Positions 60,673 through 64,000 of a stretch of 64,000 bases of DNA are shown in pieces (the first letter of the stretch is position 1; every line of letters begins with the position of its first letter). Location of the stretch: positions 62,001-126,000 of the forward strand of contig NZ_FXZM01000010.1 of the NCBI RefSeq assembly GCF_900169175.1, read 5' to 3'. The notes below the pieces were generated by a model, which was not told where the DNA came from, made no database searches, and saw nothing but the letters and a program-made list of their open reading frames with translations. The DNA comes from Brevibacterium jeotgali. GTDB taxonomy: Bacteria > Actinomycetota > Actinomycetes > Actinomycetales > Brevibacteriaceae. Position numbers and translations under genes: made by a program.

Positions 60673-60902
60673 GCAGTGCTGTCGTCAGGGGAGGGGATGA
60701 TCGGGATCGCGCCCGTCTCCACTGCGAGGACGGCCTCCAGTTCTGTGGTGTCCACATCACTGCGGCCGGCGATGTCGACGAGTGTCTCGAGGTCGCCGAG
60801 CAGCAGCTCCTCCTCGTGCTGGTCCTCGTCTTCGCGTGCTGCGGCGAGCCGGTGCCGCAGTTCGGCGATGCGTTCGTCGAGACCGCTTCGGAACCTGCTC
60901 AT
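60669..60902 (-). CDS. Conserved-looking small acidic protein
   Basis: A 77-residue protein I do not recognise. It begins MSRFRSGLDERIAELRHRLA and continues as an amphipathic, probably coiled helix rich in Glu/Arg/Leu (residues 8-45), then an acidic, Thr/Ala/Val-rich end. AAGGAG is 6 nt before the ATG, codon use matches the neighbours (GC-rich third positions), so it is probably a real gene. It lies between hemH and the DUF4193 gene and ends inside a shared terminator. No function is suggested by context. Confidence 0.65.
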   Translation of the reverse strand: MSRFRSGLDERIAELRHRLAAAREDEDQHEEELLLGDLETLVDIAGRSDVDTTELEAVLAVETGAIPIIPSPDDSTA

Positions 60903-61184
60903 GACTACTCCTTCCATGCGGCGACCGCACGGTCGGAGGCCCGCGCGGTCAGCTCCTGCGAACAGGGAGTCGCAGAGCCTTCTCCCCGGAATCCTCCCAT
61001 GCGACCCTTGGTGGATCCTGGTGGCGAACCGGTCCACTCGTGAATCGGACGTGAATCACACAAGATTCTTCGCTTCTCCTCTTGCGCGGTCAGGGGTGTC
61101 CGTGCAGAATGCAGGGGACACAGCCGGAGGCGGGTTTCAACCACCTCCCGACAGCCCCGAATTCCCGGAGAGTGATCACGCCAG

Positions 61185-61478
61185 ATGGCAACCGACTACG
61201 ATGCGCCGAAGAAGCAGGACGAGGAACTCAGCAACGACTCGCTCGAAGAGCTGAAGGCGCAGCGAAACCAGCAGATGGCGAGCCAGGTTGACGAGGACGA
61301 GGCCGCCGTTGCTGAAGGATTCGAGCTGCCTGGCGCAGACCTCTCGAATGAAGAGCTGTCCGTGCGCGTGCTCCCGAAGCAGAACGACGAGTTCACCTGC
61401 ATGGAGTGCTTCCTGGTCCGGCACCGTTCGCAGCTGGCGGACGCCGACGAGATGATCTGCACCGACTGCGCGGGGTGA
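61185..61478 (+). CDS. DUF4193 zinc-ribbon protein
   Basis: A 97-residue actinobacterial protein like M. tuberculosis Rv2699c. The start MATDYDAPKKQDEELSNDSL is family-typical, and the C-terminus carries CMEC and CTDC, a four-cysteine zinc ribbon. The N-terminal two thirds are acidic and probably disordered. GGAGAG lies 12 nt before the ATG, a little distant. The 282-bp stretch before it (60903-61184) holds the promoter region and shows no gene. Function is unknown; the neighbourhood with DUF3093, dut and DUF3710 is conserved from mycobacteria. Confidence 0.88.
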   Translation: MATDYDAPKKQDEELSNDSLEELKAQRNQQMASQVDEDEAAVAEGFELPGADLSNEELSVRVLPKQNDEFTCMECFLVRHRSQLADADEMICTDCAG

Positions 61479-61547
61479 CGCTCCGACCGGATCGGGTGAC
61501 CGATCCGACACTTTCTCAGGCGGAGGCGACTCCCGGGACTGCTGTGT

Positions 61548-61585
61548 GAAGGGGGAGGGACCGCGATCGCGGTCCCTCCCCCTTC
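61548..61585. terminator. 38-nt perfect palindrome between convergent DUF4193 and DUF3093
   Basis: GAAGGGGGAGGGACCGCGA is directly followed by its exact reverse complement (19 bp each side). A bidirectional terminator is the simplest reading; it lies 69 nt past the DUF4193 stop and 38 nt past the DUF3093 stop. Confidence 0.75.
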
Positions 61586-61586
61586 C

Positions 61587-61616
61587 TGCTGTGTCCATGC
61601 GCACGTGGACACAGCA
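61587..61616. terminator. Second hairpin adjoining the palindrome
   Basis: TGCTGTGTCCA, 8-nt loop, TGGACACAGCA: 11-bp perfect stem. A further TGCTGTGT copy just upstream (61540-61547) could compete for the right arm. Confidence 0.6.
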
Positions 61617-61623
61617 TCCGGAC

Positions 61624-62085
61624 TCAGACTGTGCGGGGCGACGGCGACAGGAGCGCGGCCAACGACTGCGGGTGCCGGGTGGAGACCAGCCAGTACGGAG
61701 TGGGATCGGACGGGTCGGCGATCTCGATGCGCACGACGGTCTTGACCCACGGACGCAGCATCAGGAAGGCCCGCACGTCCAGCAGATGACCGCGCTGAGC
61801 GAAGGATCCCGAGGCGTCGAAGCCGGTGACGTCGCTGATGAAGCTCCTCTCGATCCGTGCAGGTCCCGCGACGAGCGAATCCTCGGTCACGACGACACGT
61901 GCGGACAGCGATCGCATCCAGACGATCACGCCCGCGGCCACGAGGAGCGGCAGAACGACGGCTCCCACCTGCGAGATCGGAAGTGCCAGGAGGGATGTCA
62001 TCGCGGACAGGAGCATCAGCGCGATCCACCAGCCGGCGCTGGGGGAGAGGCGTTCGCTGTACACAGTCGTCGAGGTGGCGGTCAT
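61624..62085 (-). CDS. DUF3093 family membrane protein
   Basis: A 153-residue protein with two N-terminal membrane helices (about 19-37 and 40-57) and a C-terminal soluble domain. The family opening STTVYSERLSPSAGWW and the later FDASGSFAQRGHLLDVRAFLMLRPWVKTVVRI region (split at 61746) match DUF3093. It is divergent from dut by 54 bp and homologous in place to Rv2698. Function is unknown. Confidence 0.83.
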   Translation of the reverse strand: MTATSTTVYSERLSPSAGWWIALMLLSAMTSLLALPISQVGAVVLPLLVAAGVIVWMRSLSARVVVTEDSLVAGPARIERSFISDVTGFDASGSFAQRGHLLDVRAFLMLRPWVKTVVRIEIADPSDPTPYWLVSTRHPQSLAALLSPSPRTV

Positions 62086-62127
62086 GGCCTCATCTTCCCA
62101 TACGGCTGCAGGCGGTCAGGCGCTGTG

Positions 62128-62133
62128 TAGAGT
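62128..62133 (+). promoter_or_regulatory. -10 element of leaderless dut
   Basis: TAGAGT, 6 nt (GGCGCC), then GTG 62140; no Shine-Dalgarno is present. Confidence 0.55.
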
Positions 62134-62139
62134 GGCGCC

Positions 62140-62619
62140 GTGACTGATGAGAGAGACGACCAGGGCGAGAGGCCCGACGTGCGTGTGAAGGTGCTGAGTG
62201 CGGATGCGGTCGTACCCGCATACGCGCACGAGGGCGACGCCGGGGCCGATCTGTATGCGGCAGAGGGCGTCGAGCTGGCGCCCTTCGCGCGGGCAGTCGT
62301 CGCGACCGGAGTGGCGATCGCGCTGCCGGCCGGCCACGCGGGTTTCATCCACCCCCGCTCGGGGCTCTCCTCGAAGCACGGAGTCACGGTGGTGAACGCT
62401 CCCGGCACGATCGATGCCGGATATCGCGGCGAGATCAAGGTGCCGCTCATCAACCTCGACCCGCACACGACCTATACCGTGGCGCGGGGAGACCGCATCG
62501 CCCAGCTCGTGGTCCAGGCCGTCGCACACGCGCGCTTCCGCACCGTCGACGCACTCGAGGACACCGGCCGGGGCGCCGGCGGGTTCGGCTCGACCGGCGG
62601 CTTCTCCACGTCGGAGTGA
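62140..62619 (+). CDS. dut: dUTP diphosphatase
   Basis: A 159-residue trimeric dUTPase converting dUTP to dUMP and diphosphate, keeping uracil out of DNA. All five motifs are seen: HEGDAGADLYA, HPRSGLSSKHG, NAPGTIDAGYRGEI, RGDRIAQLVVQ and the C-terminal GRGAGGFGSTGGF that closes over the site. The start is GTG, leaderless by the -10 spacing. Its place between DUF3093 and DUF3710 is conserved in actinobacteria. Confidence 0.96.
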   Translation: MTDERDDQGERPDVRVKVLSADAVVPAYAHEGDAGADLYAAEGVELAPFARAVVATGVAIALPAGHAGFIHPRSGLSSKHGVTVVNAPGTIDAGYRGEIKVPLINLDPHTTYTVARGDRIAQLVVQAVAHARFRTVDALEDTGRGAGGFGSTGGFSTSE

Positions 62620-62663
62620 CTGTACGTCGCCACCGCCGGCCGTGACGCGCGTCGCGGCGGCAC

Positions 62664-62669
62664 TAGACT
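62664..62669 (+). promoter_or_regulatory. -10 element of the DUF3710 gene
   Basis: TAGACT, 28 nt before ATG 62698; the predicted leader would contain the ribosome site AAGGAAGG. Confidence 0.42.
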
Positions 62670-62697
62670 CGTGAGTGCACTGCCGAAGGAAGGATCC

Positions 62698-63510
62698 ATG
62701 GGACTTTTCGACCGATTCAAGAAGGAGCGTCCGGACGTCACGTCTGCGGACGCTGACGACGTGCCCGATGTCACGGAGGACGTCGACGCTCCGGGGGACG
62801 CCGACGCCGCGAGTGCGGATGCGCCTGCTGAGGACGACGAGATCGTCGTCGACCCCAAGGAGGCCCCCCGGGATCGCGCGGAGGCGGGCCCCTTCGACGT
62901 CGACGACGCGGTGCCTGAACGCCACCGTCTGACGATGGGTGCTCTCGCAGTGCCGGTGCTGGACGGCATGCAGATCCGACTCGAGACGGAAGACAAGACG
63001 GACCGCGTGCTCGGTGTCACCATGGTGCACGGCAAGGCGGCGATGCAGCTGCAGGTCTTCGCCGCTCCGCGCGGCGAGGGCATCTGGAAGTCGATCCGCG
63101 AGGAGATCGCGGACGGTGTGCGTCGTCGCCGGGGGAAGGCCGACGAGCTCTACACCGACCTCGGGAACGAGCTCGTCTGTCAGGTGCCCGTGCGTGCCAA
63201 GGACGGACGCACGGGCGTCCGCGTGACGCGCTTCGCGGGCATCGACGGCCCGCGCTGGTTCCTCCGCGCCGTCTTCTCCGGCACCGCAGTCACGGAGAAG
63301 GAGTCGCGGGCGGAACTGGTCGACCTGCTCCGCGGCGTCGTCGTCGATCGGGGCAGTGAGGCGATGCCTCCGCGCGAGCTGATCGCTCTCACGCCGCCGA
63401 ACATCACGGCTTCGGCGACGGCGGGGGCCGAACAGTCGGATGCCGAGCCCGGAGACGCAGACGACCTGAACCCGTTCGAGCGCGGTCCGGAGATCGCGGA
63501 AGTCCGCTGA
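62698..63510 (+). CDS. DUF3710 family protein
   Basis: A 270-residue soluble actinobacterial protein like M. tuberculosis Rv2696c. It begins with the family MGLFDRFKKE, has an acidic disordered region (about 12-75) and a folded core from GPFDVDDAVPERHRLTMGAL through VRVTRFAGIDGPRWFLRAVF to LRGVVVDRGSEAMPPRELI. AAGGAAGG precedes the ATG; an in-frame start at 62671 would lie across the -10. Function is unknown. The RNA methyltransferase gene follows after 23 nt, probably in one operon. Confidence 0.87.
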   Translation: MGLFDRFKKERPDVTSADADDVPDVTEDVDAPGDADAASADAPAEDDEIVVDPKEAPRDRAEAGPFDVDDAVPERHRLTMGALAVPVLDGMQIRLETEDKTDRVLGVTMVHGKAAMQLQVFAAPRGEGIWKSIREEIADGVRRRRGKADELYTDLGNELVCQVPVRAKDGRTGVRVTRFAGIDGPRWFLRAVFSGTAVTEKESRAELVDLLRGVVVDRGSEAMPPRELIALTPPNITASATAGAEQSDAEPGDADDLNPFERGPEIAEVR

Positions 63511-63533
63511 CCGGGATATCGCAGGGAGCGCAG

Positions 63534-64000
63534 ATGAGTGGACGCGACCGTGTGACCCTCGAGATCCTCAGGCCCGCCGCCGGCGGTGAGTCCCTCGCGC
63601 ACCACGACGGCCGCACGGTCTTCGTCTCCGGGGCGATCCCCGGAGAGACCGTCTGCGCGGAGATCACCGGGGACTCCCGCCGTGTGCTCCGTGCGAGGAC
63701 GGTGGATGTGCTCGAGCCCTCGCCCCACCGCATCGCCGACCGCCGCGCGGCGCTCGGCGTACCGGGGGCGGGGGGCCTCGAGTTCGCGCATGTCGCGCTG
63801 GATCACTCCCGTGTCCTCAAGGAACAGGCGGCGGCCGATCAGCTGGAGCGCATCGGCGGTCTCGACCCTGCGTCCATCGGTTTCCGCGTCCTGCCGGCGC
63901 CGACGGAGGCCGCGGGGGATCCCCGGAGTCGCGAAGCCGGCCTGAACGGGACGGCATGGCGCACGCGGGTGCAGAGCGCGGTCGATGCGCACGGTCGCCT
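63534..64000 (+). CDS. TRAM-domain class I SAM RNA methyltransferase (3' end outside window)
   Basis: An open frame from ATG 63534 to the window edge (155 codons), with GGGAG just upstream. The first 60 residues form a TRAM RNA-binding domain (AHHDGRTVFVSGAIPGETV then RARTVDVLEPSPHRI), and GLEFAHVALDHSRVLKEQ is the TrmA/RlmCD-type pattern; family members methylate uridine C5 in 23S rRNA or tRNA. The iron-sulphur cysteines seen in many relatives before this point are absent (the region reads GVPGAGGLEF), as in several actinobacterial members. The catalytic domain lies beyond the window. Confidence 0.85.
   Translation, partial: MSGRDRVTLEILRPAAGGESLAHHDGRTVFVSGAIPGETVCAEITGDSRRVLRARTVDVLEPSPHRIADRRAALGVPGAGGLEFAHVALDHSRVLKEQAAADQLERIGGLDPASIGFRVLPAPTEAAGDPRSREAGLNGTAWRTRVQSAVDAHGR

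Noticed and set aside
1-64000. Horizontal transfer or mobile elements
   Set aside because: No transposase, integrase, phage gene, long terminal inverted repeat or composition break was seen; gene order is that of a conserved core chromosome.

Overview
The window is high-GC DNA with a conserved actinobacterial housekeeping layout, in gene order closest to Micrococcales such as Dermabacteraceae or their relatives; that placement is inferred from gene content only. Supporting marks are the PknL/Rv2175c pair, the complete dcw cluster with SepF, YggT and DivIVA/Wag31, SepH, a sigma factor with a lysine/alanine-rich N-terminus, a fused CydDC exporter, an actinobacterial iron-sulphur ferrochelatase, the DUF4193-DUF3093-dut-DUF3710 block, and many TANNNT-N6/7-RTG leaderless starts. 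MurE carries the DNPR motif of meso-diaminopimelate adding enzymes, so the wall is probably meso-DAP based. I see no insertion sequence, prophage, CRISPR array, tRNA or rRNA.

Layout. 1-8.2 kb: a truncated threonine aldolase, then the PASTA kinase pknL behind a LysM/lytic transglycosylase gene, the divergent Rv2175c-type regulator, a polyprenyl synthetase with a lipoprotein, DNA polymerase IV and a DUF3040 membrane protein. 8.2-13 kb: a leftward moxR-DUF58-transglutaminase operon. 13.4-31.9 kb: the rightward division and cell-wall cluster mraZ-rsmH-ftsL-ftsI-murE-murF-mraY-murD-ftsW-murG-murC-ftsQ-ftsZ-pgeF-sepF-yggT-divIVA, with most junctions overlapping by 4 nt. 32-39.1 kb: lspA-rluD, dnaE, hisD, nrdR. 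39.3-50 kb: a HelD-like helicase, a spermidine-synthase-like protein, DUF4192, sigA, a VOC protein, an amidase and a topoisomerase IV-type parE. 50-57.9 kb: an M56 peptidase/BlaI pair divergent from cydA-cydB-cydDC. 57.8-64 kb: sepH, hemH, small conserved genes, dut, DUF3710 and the start of a TRAM-domain RNA methyltransferase.

How the genes work together: the centre makes lipid II (murE to murG, mraY), exports and polymerises it at the septum (ftsW, ftsI) and positions the divisome (ftsZ, sepF, ftsQ, ftsL, divIVA, and the distant sepH). PknL with its PASTA repeats, the LysM transglycosylase, the amidase and the MoxR/transglutaminase operon are plausible wall-sensing or wall-remodelling partners. 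The cyd block encodes cytochrome bd oxidase and its assembly exporter, next to hemH, which supplies haem.

The most interesting signals are regulatory: MraZ-type repeats facing both ways between moxR and mraZ, a GGAAT-N18-GTT (sigmaR/sigmaH-type) promoter in front of sigA, a dyad over the cydA -10 beside blaI, a promoter-hairpin-terminator unit downstream of nrdR that could be a small RNA, a 13-bp hairpin between sepF and yggT, and a tail-to-tail coding overlap of cydDC and sepH. I found no clear wholly new multi-gene system; the M56/BlaI-cyd circuit and the two-sided MraZ region are the best candidates for undescribed regulation.
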